Origin: Enterobacterales bacterium CwR94
GTDB taxonomy: Bacteria > Pseudomonadota > Gammaproteobacteria > Enterobacterales > Enterobacteriaceae
Length of the DNA: 64,000 nucleotides
Direction: 5' to 3'
NCBI GenBank assembly: GCA_002837195.1
Contig: KZ478061.1
Location: 393,081 to 457,080, forward strand
This document shows positions 41,311-48,437 of the stretch, piece after piece (the stretch's first letter is position 1; the number at the start of each line of letters is the position of its first letter). Below the pieces are notes generated by a model. The model did not search any database and was not told the origin of the DNA. It saw nothing but the letters and a program-made list of their open reading frames with translations. The position numbers were made by a program, and so were the translations under genes.

Positions 41311-41424
41311 GAAGAGCGCGATAAAGTTAACATTGCTTTCAAAGAGCGGCTAAATTTCTATCGCGAGCAGTCGATGAAATTTCCAAGGGGAATGACCCGG
41401 TATCTCACAAAGAAGGAAAAGAAT
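41311..41424 (+). pseudogene. coding-like remnant with upstream stop
   Basis: The frame reads EERDKVNIAFKERLNFYREQ followed by SMKFPRGMTRYLTKKEKND, which looks like genuine protein, but an in-frame TAA at 41308-41310 cuts it from the preceding open stretch (VNAISHNIAAHS) and no good start follows the stop. It lies between the two small phage-like ORFs. Most likely a decayed small gene; a short real ORF from the ATG of MKFPRG cannot be ruled out. Confidence 0.35.
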
Positions 41425-41641
41425 GACGATCGAATGGAAAAAAGCCCAAAACGAGCGACCACCTCTGAACACCCTGGTGTTGATTTATGTCTGCAGGGGA
41501 TTCGCAACCGGAATGCTAACCAGAGAAGGATGGAAGTACTTTGATGGCTACAGGGATACGCCGGATGAAAATGGATGCCTTGAGAAATTCACGCTTGAAG
41601 GCAATCCAGTTGAACACTGGGCAGAACTGACGAAACCCTAA
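41423..41641 (+). CDS. small hypothetical protein, DUF551-like
   Basis: The 72-aa protein begins MTIEWKKAQNERPPLNTLVLIYV and ends with GNPVEHWAELTKP. The pattern of a Pro-rich start, a short beta-hairpin and a final x-HW-x-x-L is that of the small DUF551-type proteins common in phages and islands; assignment is by pattern only. A GAAGGA site precedes the ATG. It is probably a leftover of an integrated element. Confidence 0.55.
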   Translation: MTIEWKKAQNERPPLNTLVLIYVCRGFATGMLTREGWKYFDGYRDTPDENGCLEKFTLEGNPVEHWAELTKP

Positions 41642-41956
41642 TCACAGCATCCCTTGAAAGAGACCTTGTTATTCTTAACGTATTCTAAGAATAACAAGGT
41701 CGATTATAAAAGCCTGTACTCAGCATGATTTTCGCCCTCTTTGAAATATACCCTGCTTACTCTTCCTCGTCATAAAATCCAACCAACATCACAAAATCAT
41801 TAGCCATTATGTTAGCCATTTTTTATCGCTGGACAATTTAAGCATTAATAGCCTTAGCCCTCCTTATTTAAGGCACCCTTTTGTTGTGAATATGTGATTT
41901 TTCGATAACAGTTTAGCGGTCAGTTATCTTGTTTATTGCTCAATATAGGAGAAGTG
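41642..41956. other. AT-rich intergenic stretch, 315 nt
   Basis: No gene was found here. It contains the perfect inverted repeat at 41662-41701 and further AT-rich sequence up to the exported protein at 41957. Base composition is clearly lower in GC than the backbone on either side, consistent with foreign origin. Confidence 0.5.
41662..41701. repeat. perfect 16-bp inverted repeat
   Basis: GACCTTGTTATTCTTA (41662-41677) is the exact reverse complement of TAAGAATAACAAGGTC (41686-41701), with an 8-nt loop. It has no T-run beyond the stem. It could terminate the preceding small ORF, bind a regulator, or be a small mobile-element remnant. Confidence 0.7.
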
Positions 41957-42466
41957 ATGAAAAGTCTTACCGCCATACTATTAGCGTCTGTCGTATCAGC
42001 ATCTTCTTTTGCTTCAGAGATAAAAATCACCCTGATTAATAAGCACAGCGATGCGGGTATCTGGGTAAATAAAGCGCATTTTGAGGATTGTGAACCGCAT
42101 CCAACCGTTCCAGTGTGGTGCATACTGCCGCCGAATAGCGAAAGTACCATGACGCAAACCTTAGATGATGAAGACTGGACGAGCCACTACCGCGATTTCC
42201 GTCTTGTTTCAATGGAGAATAACAGTGAGGGGCGTCCAGAGCTGTTGAGTGGCGCCACCATCACCCACCAACCTGCCGTTCCTTTCACCAGTCTGGTGTG
42301 CAATACCCTGGGCGAGTCATCTAAGTATGCGGTGCGTATCAGTGCTGATACTTCCCCACCCCTTTCCTTTACCTGTTTTGAGAATGAAAGAAACGTTCAG
42401 CATCAAAGAGTGACGGTGGAAAATATCATCATTGCATTTGATCCCGAGCTAGACAGATATAAATAA
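41957..42466 (+). CDS. exported hypothetical protein
   Basis: The 169-aa protein has a clear signal peptide (MKSLTAILLASVVSASSFAS, cleavage near residue 20). The mature part is hydrophilic with four cysteines (two in the DCEPHPTVPVWC segment, one in LVCNTLG, one in FTCFENE), which could form two disulfides in the periplasm. A GGAG site precedes the ATG. I do not recognise a family. Local GC is low, suggesting acquisition together with the neighbouring island genes. Confidence 0.7.
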   Translation: MKSLTAILLASVVSASSFASEIKITLINKHSDAGIWVNKAHFEDCEPHPTVPVWCILPPNSESTMTQTLDDEDWTSHYRDFRLVSMENNSEGRPELLSGATITHQPAVPFTSLVCNTLGESSKYAVRISADTSPPLSFTCFENERNVQHQRVTVENIIIAFDPELDRYK

Positions 42467-42602
42467 GTTAATTTCGCCGGTCCCATTATTAATAACAGAA
42501 TCACATTACAGAGCGTTATAAGAAAAACCCTGAGCCCGGGGGTAACCCCTCGCTTACCCAAAAACCTTTTTATTCAGAAATCTGAACAGGAGTCTTTACC
42601 TC

Positions 42603-42992
42603 ATGAATATGATCAAAAAAATGGTTTTCGCTTCGCTATTCGGCGGACTCACCTTTTCCAGCGTAGCCCACGCCGACGCAGGTGCCATATGTTGCCCATT
42701 TAGTGATATTACGCTCAAAGAGAATGTTAAGCCGCTGGAAGATCCTCTGCAGAAAATCCTTCAACTTAAGGGTGTTTCCTATACCTGGAAAAAGGACGGC
42801 ACAGCCGATATTGGATTGATTGCTCAAAATGTGGAAAAAGTGTTCCCGCAACTCGTGAAAGAGAAAGACGGCCTTAAACAGATTGATTATCAGAAACTGG
42901 TTTCTCCTCTTATTGAAGCCATTCGTGAACAACAAAATGAAATCAATCAGCTTAAGAAAGATATGCATGAGATACAGCAATTAAAAAAATAA
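42603..42992 (+). CDS. exported stand-alone S74 (intramolecular chaperone) domain protein
   Basis: The 129-aa protein has a signal peptide (residues 1-24, cleavage near VAHA), then an almost complete Peptidase_S74/intramolecular chaperone auto-processing domain: SDITLKENVKPLEDPLQKI, LKGVSYTWKKDG, DIGLIAQNVEKVFPQLV and IDYQKLVSPLIEAIREQQNEI, ending in a coiled-coil helix. S34 and K39 sit where the self-cleavage dyad lies in phage tail-spike chaperones. Normally this domain is the C-terminal end of a long fibre; here almost no passenger precedes it. An AGGAG site lies about 10 nt upstream. Confidence 0.75.
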   Translation: MNMIKKMVFASLFGGLTFSSVAHADAGAICCPFSDITLKENVKPLEDPLQKILQLKGVSYTWKKDGTADIGLIAQNVEKVFPQLVKEKDGLKQIDYQKLVSPLIEAIREQQNEINQLKKDMHEIQQLKK

Positions 42993-43126
42993 CGCATGAA
43001 GGCTCTGCCTTAACCGTCTCATAGACGGTCGGGCGCTCGCTGAACATTCCATCGTTCAATGAACGCCCCTGCAGGCTGTCCACTTCACAAGCGGGAGTAT
43101 ATTGCCACACAGTCAGGCGGGTAGTT

Positions 43127-43489
43127 TTATGCCAACACTGGCCGCTTATACTTTGGCAGGCTCTGGACCACAATATGGTAGGAGGTCGCCACAAATCCCT
43201 CGATAACCGCGGGTGTTATCTGCGGTCCTGCCGCAATAGAGATCCAGTGGCGCTTATTCATATGATAGCCCGGTGTCACACTGTCATACACAGTGCACTG
43301 CAACAGATTATCTTCGGGCGTGCCTTTCACCGTGACCATTTTTATGCCCCGCACCTCTGTGGTCATCATAAAAATTTTATCCGCCACTTTATAGACATCA
43401 TGCTCTGGGCCAAACGGGTTACTTTTCTCTGATTGTGGCAACTGCAATGCGTAATCCGCAGCACAGGCCTGCAGGCGTGAACCGTCCAT
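43127..43489 (-). CDS. MmcQ/YjbR family protein
   Basis: The 120-aa protein shows the YjbR-like pattern: FGPEHDVYKVADKIFMMTTEVRGIKMVTVKGTPEDN, then PGYHMNKRHWISI and VATSYHIVVQSLPK. The family fold (CyaY-like) may bind DNA or a small ligand, but the function is unknown. AGGAG precedes the ATG. It lies 34 nt downstream of an AraC regulator on the same strand and may be cotranscribed with it. Confidence 0.8.
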   Translation of the reverse strand: MDGSRLQACAADYALQLPQSEKSNPFGPEHDVYKVADKIFMMTTEVRGIKMVTVKGTPEDNLLQCTVYDSVTPGYHMNKRHWISIAAGPQITPAVIEGFVATSYHIVVQSLPKYKRPVLA

Positions 43490-43523
43490 TCTTTCTCCTC
43501 AATCCGTAAAGCAGACAGCAAAT

Positions 43524-44408
43524 TTATCGGTTGCGTAATGCTGAGGGTGCGATACCAAAATGACGTTTAAAACGGTGGCTAAAGTGACTGGCAGAGCTGA
43601 ATCCGCACGCCAGCGCAATATCAGTGAGCGATAAGGGCGAGTGACGAATCATCTCATCCGCACGCGTCATGCGCCGTTGCATAACATATTGATGCGGCGC
43701 ACTGTTCATGCTTTGACGAAACATACGTGCAAAATGGAATTCACTCAGGCCTGCCTGTTCGGCAAGCTGCTTAAGGGTGATCCCATCGGCCAAATGCGCT
43801 TCTATCCACGCCAGCGTATTGCGCAACACCACCGGTGCCAGGCCCCCTTTCACCGACGGCGTTTGCCACTGCACGCTGCTGTAATGTTGCAGCAGGTGGG
43901 TCAGTAACAATGTCGAGGCACTGCTCAGCATTAGACTGTTCGCCGCCTGTCCCCAGTGAGTGCTGAGCAGGAAATGGCGATACAGTTGAGTGATACTGTC
44001 ATCCTGCGCAAAAATACGCTCATCCAGTGAGACCGACGCCGGATTGCGATCCCAGATTTTCTCCGCCAATTCACGCAGGTGCGCATCAGTACAATAAAGA
44101 TGCACAAACGCGAACGGGCTGCGGATATCCCAGGTGGTTTCACTGTTGGCTGGCATCAGGCAAAAATGGTCGGTGCCACCGCCATTCTTCCATCCAGATG
44201 CCGTTTTTTGCCAGGTGTTGTGACCTTCATGCACATATAAACTCAAGGTGTGATGATCACTGAGCTGCGTAATGCGATCGTAATCGTTACTCCAGGACGC
44301 CAGTTGAATGCCAGAGTCAAGCTGCACACTGCCATGCAGGCGTGCACGATGCTGACGAAGATTTTCAAACGCGTGATAGGTATTCATGGTCTTTTGCAAC
44401 GCAATCAT
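43524..44408 (-). CDS. AraC-family regulator
   Basis: The 294-aa regulator has an N-terminal sensor domain and a C-terminal double helix-turn-helix (about residues 190-290): TLKQLAEQAGLSEFHFARMFRQSMNSAPHQYVMQRR and LTDIALACGFSSASHFSHRFKRHFGIAPSALR. It is divergent from an EamA permease, so it probably controls that exporter. The start is uncertain: ATGs at 44408 and 44387 (MNTYHAFENLRQH) are both possible and neither has a good ribosome site. Ligand unknown. Confidence 0.85.
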   Translation of the reverse strand: MIALQKTMNTYHAFENLRQHRARLHGSVQLDSGIQLASWSNDYDRITQLSDHHTLSLYVHEGHNTWQKTASGWKNGGGTDHFCLMPANSETTWDIRSPFAFVHLYCTDAHLRELAEKIWDRNPASVSLDERIFAQDDSITQLYRHFLLSTHWGQAANSLMLSSASTLLLTHLLQHYSSVQWQTPSVKGGLAPVVLRNTLAWIEAHLADGITLKQLAEQAGLSEFHFARMFRQSMNSAPHQYVMQRRMTRADEMIRHSPLSLTDIALACGFSSASHFSHRFKRHFGIAPSALRNR

Positions 44409-44567
44409 TCAGATAATCAGTGTACGAATCCCTTGCGGGAGAAACCAGTCACAACCGCCACCGTACAGAAAAAAACCGCAAGATTAGACAAGTCCTGCGC
44501 AAGTGGGTGAAAGGCAGGTGACCGAACAACGGGCACACTCTCCTCATTGGTTGATGAGGAGAAAAAC

Positions 44568-45482
44568 ATGAACGCGTTGTTATACCTTTCGGTGGTGTTG
44601 ATCTGGGGCACCACCTGGCTGGTCATTACGTTGCAACAGGGTGCCGCTTCCGTCACCGTCGCCATTTTTTGGCGTTTTTTGATCGCCACTGTCACTCTGA
44701 TGGTGATTTTAGTGCTGCTTAAGCGACTCAAAAGGCTGGCCTGGAAAGATCATTTTTACTGCCTGCTACAAGGCTGCTGCGTGTTTGGTTTCAATTTTGT
44801 CTGCTTTTATCATGCGTCTGCTTTTATCGCCAGCGGACTGGAATCGGTGATTTTCTCGATGGCGGTGCTGTTTAATGCCCTCAACGGCTGGCTGTTTTTC
44901 CGCATCAAGCCCCCTGTTAGCCTGCTGCCAGCCTCGCTGCTGGGATTTGGCGGCGTCATTGCGCTTTTTTGGCACGATTTGGCCGCCACTCAACTTTCTC
45001 CGGCATTATTAACCGGCATTGGTTTGAGCCTGTTAGGCACTTTTGGCTTCTCATTAGGCAATATGCTGACGCAACGTCATCAGCGACAGGGACTTGATGT
45101 GTTGAGCACTAATGCCTGGGCGATGGGGTATGGCACCCTGGTGATGGCGCTGATCAGTCTGTTCAAGGGGGATAACTTTATGCCAGACCTGACATTGACC
45201 TGGACCGTCGCGCTGCTCTGGCTGGCAATTCCCGGTTCCGTTATCGCCTTTGGTGCTTACTTTTCTCTGGTTGGACGTATCGGCGCAGCAAAAGCGGCCT
45301 ATAGCACCCTGCTGTTTCCACTGGTGGCGCTGGCCCTTTCAACCTGGTGGGAAAATTATGTCTGGCACAGTAATGCGGTTATTGGGCTGCTGATGATTTT
45401 GTCCGGTAATCTGGTGTTTTGGCTCGTGCGTCCGCAGGCGAAAACGCAAGACAAATTACAGAAAACCGGACAGGCAACCTGA
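44568..45482 (+). CDS. EamA/DMT-superfamily permease
   Basis: The 304-aa protein has ten hydrophobic segments in two EamA repeats; it opens with LLYLSVVLIWGTTWLVITLQQG and repeat two ends with AAYSTLLFPLVALALSTWWENY. The ATG at 44568 has AGGAGA at proper distance; the open frame begins seven codons earlier but without a ribosome site. It is divergent from the AraC regulator and convergent with aroQ, with one base between the stops. Substrate unknown. Confidence 0.87.
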   Translation: MNALLYLSVVLIWGTTWLVITLQQGAASVTVAIFWRFLIATVTLMVILVLLKRLKRLAWKDHFYCLLQGCCVFGFNFVCFYHASAFIASGLESVIFSMAVLFNALNGWLFFRIKPPVSLLPASLLGFGGVIALFWHDLAATQLSPALLTGIGLSLLGTFGFSLGNMLTQRHQRQGLDVLSTNAWAMGYGTLVMALISLFKGDNFMPDLTLTWTVALLWLAIPGSVIAFGAYFSLVGRIGAAKAAYSTLLFPLVALALSTWWENYVWHSNAVIGLLMILSGNLVFWLVRPQAKTQDKLQKTGQAT

Positions 45483-45483
45483 A

Positions 45484-46014
45484 TTACGACGCTGACAGGC
45501 GCACTTGCATCAGTGCGTCAAACAGGCTGTTAATGTCTGACGCGCTGAGTGGACGCTCACTAAGCTGCTGTGCAAACTGGGCGCGATCGGCATCTGTAAT
45601 GGTTTGTCCCGCTTTTAACTGGTTCGCTAACTGGGCCAAAATCGCATCGCTTTGCTGCGCAATGGCGGCACGCACTTCCGACAAGGGGCGTGGCTGCCAA
45701 CCTGCCGGTAACTGGGTTTTCCACTCCGCAATATAGTGGCGCTGAATACGCTTCGCCGCATCCATTTGTGCCTGAATAAAGGGTTTCACTGATTCGCCAT
45801 CCAGGCCGAGCGTTGCCGCTTTATTGGCCGTTGCTTGCAGCACACGCGCTTCCTGCGCTAAATCCTCTACTGCCAGATTTTGCTGGAATTTTTCGCCTGC
45901 TACGTCCTGCATCCAGCCAAGTCGTTGATTTATTAGAGAGGTTAAGGGTGTTATATCACTGGCTTGCACTGCAAAACTGAGGCATAACGCTAAAGTTAGG
46001 GAAAGAGTACGCAT
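45484..46014 (-). CDS. aroQ: exported chorismate mutase (AroQ gamma class)
   Basis: The 176-aa protein has a signal peptide (MRTLSLTLALCLSFAVQAS), so the mature enzyme is periplasmic or secreted. The all-helical fold follows the *AroQ pattern: LINQRLGWMQDVAGEKF with the first-helix Arg and Lys, LAVEDLAQEARVL, then AKRIQRHYIAEWK. These enzymes convert chorismate to prephenate outside the cytoplasm; in some pathogens they are thought to divert host chorismate. The adjacent gene on the other strand is not an obvious dehydratase. Confidence 0.85.
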   Translation of the reverse strand: MRTLSLTLALCLSFAVQASDITPLTSLINQRLGWMQDVAGEKFQQNLAVEDLAQEARVLQATANKAATLGLDGESVKPFIQAQMDAAKRIQRHYIAEWKTQLPAGWQPRPLSEVRAAIAQQSDAILAQLANQLKAGQTITDADRAQFAQQLSERPLSASDINSLFDALMQVRLSAS

Positions 46015-46082
46015 GGTGATGCTCCGTGCTAAAGAGGAAGTGCCTGATTCTACGGGCGATAAACTTAACGAGAATTTAACAC

Positions 46083-46385
46083 ATGAGAGTAATGCTGTTG
46101 ACGATATTGCTATTAATAGACCTTAGCAGCGGGGTTCACGCCTCTCCTTTGCGTATCAGTAACCCGCTCACCAACTGCCTGAATGACCATATTGTTCCTC
46201 AAGCCGGGCGCAATTTGCCGCCAGCAGAAATCATTAATAACGCTTTTGGCCGTTGTTACAACCTGATGGAAGACTGGCTCTCGCGCTATTCCCCCGCGCG
46301 ACGTCAGCAGCTTCGCCAGGCCCTGTTTGATTACTATATCGACTGGCTGGTGCAAATCGAACAGCACCATAAGCTCCCCAAATAA
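46083..46385 (+). CDS. small exported hypothetical protein
   Basis: The 100-aa protein has an N-terminal signal-like hydrophobic segment (MRVMLLTILLLIDLSSGVHAS) and a helical mature part with two cysteines (NCLNDH and GRCYNL) that could pair. No family is recognised. It is divergent from aroQ with a 68-nt gap, so the two may share control. The ribosome site is weak (GAGAA), so translation is likely but not certain. Confidence 0.55.
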   Translation: MRVMLLTILLLIDLSSGVHASPLRISNPLTNCLNDHIVPQAGRNLPPAEIINNAFGRCYNLMEDWLSRYSPARRQQLRQALFDYYIDWLVQIEQHHKLPK

Positions 46386-46699
46386 TTTGATGCCCGCCAT
46401 TCATACACCGCGGTCGATAACTATTCGTCTGCCGGGTAAAACGCAAAAAATGACGCAAGCCATGAGCACATCGTAAATAGTACGGTGCGGGCGATATTAT
46501 CGCTCGCACCAAATTCAGAATATTCTCTTGAAATATCTCGTTATTTCTTCTTTTTCTTATTCCTTTCTGATTTCACCGCGCAACACATCTGCCCTTGAAA
46601 CATTCCGCAATATCCTTATGCATAACTCTACATTTCTCGCATCCTCTCTCCACTTTTGAATTTTACGCTAACAGCATTGAAAGAGGTTGGAGGCATAAG
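46386..46699. other. intergenic region with a long hairpin, 314 nt
   Basis: GGTGCGGGCGAT (46484-46495) pairs with ATCGCTCGCACC (46499-46510) over 12 bp with one G-U pair and a 3-nt loop. It is followed by AT-rich sequence and a pyrimidine-rich tract at about 46540-46575. It may end the 100-aa gene's transcript. No other ORF was found. Confidence 0.5.
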
Positions 46700-46840
46700 A
46701 TGAAAACAACGATTAAAGTCAGCGCGGTTCTGGCCGTTATTATGATGTTAAGCGGATGTATTGTGGAACGGGATCACTATCGCGGTGGACACGGCGGGGG
46801 ATATCATTCTGGCTGGGGCCATCATCACTGGCACCGCTAG
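46700..46840 (+). CDS. small His/Gly-rich lipoprotein
   Basis: The 46-aa protein has a lipoprotein signal (VIMMLSGC, lipidated Cys near residue 20) followed by a tail very rich in His, Gly and Trp (YRGGHGGGYHSGWGHHHWH). The ATG was chosen for the strong GGAGG nine bases upstream; the longer open frame (from 46595) has no ribosome site and would bury the lipobox. A His-rich mature tail suggests metal binding, but this is inference. An intrinsic terminator follows. Confidence 0.7.
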   Translation: MKTTIKVSAVLAVIMMLSGCIVERDHYRGGHGGGYHSGWGHHHWHR

Positions 46841-46900
46841 TTTCGCGGGCAAAGCCTGCACACAGCAAGGCAGTAGATAATAAGAAAGCAGTACAAAAAA

Positions 46901-46926
46901 AGCGGAGGGCAACCTCCGCTTTTTTT
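46901..46926. terminator. bidirectional terminator
   Basis: AGCGGAGG/CCTCCGCT forms an 8-bp stem with a GCAA loop, six As before it and seven Ts after it, so it can terminate both the small lipoprotein on the plus strand and the next lipoprotein on the minus strand. Confidence 0.85.
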
Positions 46927-46928
46927 AT

Positions 46929-47210
46929 TTAACTTTTGATCGCGTAATTACACTGATACCAAATTTTTTCTAATCCCGGGATATGGCTATCTTGTGAAGG
47001 CAGCAAATCAACTTTGTCAAACCCGCGTGTTGTACAGTAATCGGACACATCGGCCAACATCGCATCCTTATTGACTTTCAGTGGATTATAACGATATTGC
47101 ACGGTATTTGAGACCTGATCTTCATCCACGCGTTCAAATGCGCCAGGCTTGTGAGATGTACAGCCCGCTAACATAAACAGTGCACATGCACCGATAATAA
47201 TATTCTTCAC
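46929..47210 (-). CDS. small lipoprotein, unknown function
   Basis: The 93-aa protein has a lipobox LAGC with the cysteine at residue 17 and a mature part with two further cysteines (DYCTTRGFDKV and WYQCNYAIKS) near the C-terminus that may form a disulfide. The start is GTG with AGGA eight to ten bases upstream. I do not recognise the family. A strong terminator follows immediately. Confidence 0.72.
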   Translation of the reverse strand: MKNIIIGACALFMLAGCTSHKPGAFERVDEDQVSNTVQYRYNPLKVNKDAMLADVSDYCTTRGFDKVDLLPSQDSHIPGLEKIWYQCNYAIKS

Positions 47211-47417
47211 ACTCTGTCCTCATTTTCGATGCGGCAGAATAACAGGATGATTCAGGGAGGCAATCGGAATAGCGGAAAAAACAGCCAGACTGACAAAGTT
47301 TTACCAATTGAATTGATACAAAACACCGCGTTGTTGCGAATGTACCCCGATGACATACTGCATTGCGACAAGGTTATCTTGTCTGCCAACACCAAATTTA
47401 TTGTCTCTTGTAGCAAT

Positions 47418-47442
47418 GCCCGCGGCGAGCGGGCTTTTTTTT
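47418..47442 (+). terminator. Rho-independent terminator, possibly of a small RNA
   Basis: GCCCGC/GCGGGC with a GGCGA loop is followed by eight Ts. The only plus-strand ORF here (47229-47483) runs straight through the terminator and has no good ribosome site, so the transcript ending here is more likely a noncoding RNA starting somewhere in 47230-47390. No promoter was identified with confidence. Confidence 0.7.
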
Positions 47443-47503
47443 ATTCGTTGATCACGCCGAATAGTCGAACAAGTAAATTATAACCGTGCAAATCGTTCTG
47501 TTT

Positions 47504-48292
47504 TTAATCAGATGTGCCCTTTGCTGCCACAGGTTTGCCAATCTCCTGCATCAATCCCGTTTTACACACCAATAATGCTTCACACCATTGCGCTTCGTTA
47601 CGCTGAAAACGCGCTTCCGGAGACAGCAGTGAAATCGCATAGCGCCCCAGTACCGTATCAATTGCCACCGATAACGTGCAGACGCCTTCGCGTGTTTCGC
47701 CACGATCAATCGCAATGCCTGTCACCCGGATCTGCGCAATGCGCTGCATCAGTTCCGCCCGCGTTGTGATCGTGAGATCGGTCACCGCATCAAAACTGTC
47801 ACCGACCCAATTGGCAATCGCCTCATCGCTTTCCAACGCCAGCAGTGCGCGCCCGCCAGACGTGCTGTAAAGCGGGAGATTCAAACCAATACGCGGTACG
47901 ACACGCAACTCACGCTCAGCAATAATGTAATGCACGATAGCCAATTGCAGTCCGCTGGCACGCGAGAGCGAGACCGTCTCCTGGGTGGTATCCGCCAGGC
48001 GCTGTAGCCACGGCGTGGCAATACTCACCACTTCACTGTGCACACTGGCAATCAGCCGGAGTAAGGCTGGCCCAAGCCGCACACCGCCCGCACCTTCGCT
48101 GCGCACCAGTTGTTCAGCATCCAGCGCCGCAATAATGCGTTGCACCGTGGACCGCGGGAGATCCACGGCTTGCGCGATCTCGCCCAAACTCATGCCATTC
48201 GGTTGAGCACCAAGCGCATTGAGGATTTTCGCCGCTCGCGCGATGACCTGGATCCCGCCACCTCTTTCATCCTGACAGACTGTCATATTCAT
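47504..48292 (-). CDS. IclR-family regulator
   Basis: This 262-aa regulator has an N-terminal winged helix-turn-helix (MSLGEIAQAVDLPRSTVQRIIAALDAEQLV, about residues 34-63) and a C-terminal IclR ligand-binding domain (LPLYSTSGGRALLAL, GIAIDRGETREGVCTLSVAI). It is divergent from an MFS-HlyD efflux pair, and the 145-nt gap holds two near-identical 19-bp palindromes, so it probably represses both itself and the pump until a ligand, likely the exported compound, binds. Confidence 0.88.
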   Translation of the reverse strand: MNMTVCQDERGGGIQVIARAAKILNALGAQPNGMSLGEIAQAVDLPRSTVQRIIAALDAEQLVRSEGAGGVRLGPALLRLIASVHSEVVSIATPWLQRLADTTQETVSLSRASGLQLAIVHYIIAERELRVVPRIGLNLPLYSTSGGRALLALESDEAIANWVGDSFDAVTDLTITTRAELMQRIAQIRVTGIAIDRGETREGVCTLSVAIDTVLGRYAISLLSPEARFQRNEAQWCEALLVCKTGLMQEIGKPVAAKGTSD

Positions 48293-48349
48293 TCGATTTC
48301 CTTCTGCTGTGCGGCGTTACTGTAGCCTGAATGCAGGCGCGGGATAAAG

Positions 48350-48368
48350 TGTATCGTATTGCAATACA
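48350..48368. promoter_or_regulatory. operator 1 between IclR regulator and MFS pump
   Basis: TGTATCGTATTGCAATACA is a 19-bp imperfect palindrome (7 of 9 arm positions pair around a central T). It is 46 bp centre-to-centre from operator 2 and shares the same arms. Confidence 0.6.
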
Positions 48369-48395
48369 GCAAACCACAATGTAACATTCGCGCCC

Positions 48396-48414
48396 TGTAT
48401 CACATTGCGATACA
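48396..48414. promoter_or_regulatory. operator 2 between IclR regulator and MFS pump
   Basis: TGTATCACATTGCGATACA is a 19-bp palindrome with 8 of 9 arm positions pairing, ending 23 nt before the MFS start. A regulator bound here would block the pump's promoter or leader. Confidence 0.65.
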
Positions 48415-48437
48415 CCAAATCACATTTACGAGGCGTT

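Noticed and set aside
42993..43030. Two small tandem hairpins after the S74 gene (AAGGC/GCCTT and ACCGTC/GACGGT)
   Set aside because: Short stems without a T-run; not strong enough to call a terminator, though they may help end the transcript.
40843..43500. Intact prophage or integrative element
   Set aside because: No integrase, capsid, terminase or portal gene and no second tRNA-end copy seen; only remnants are supported.
47229..47483. 84-aa plus-strand ORF
   Set aside because: Runs through a strong intrinsic terminator, lacks a ribosome site and has no recognisable features; treated as a possible small-RNA region instead.
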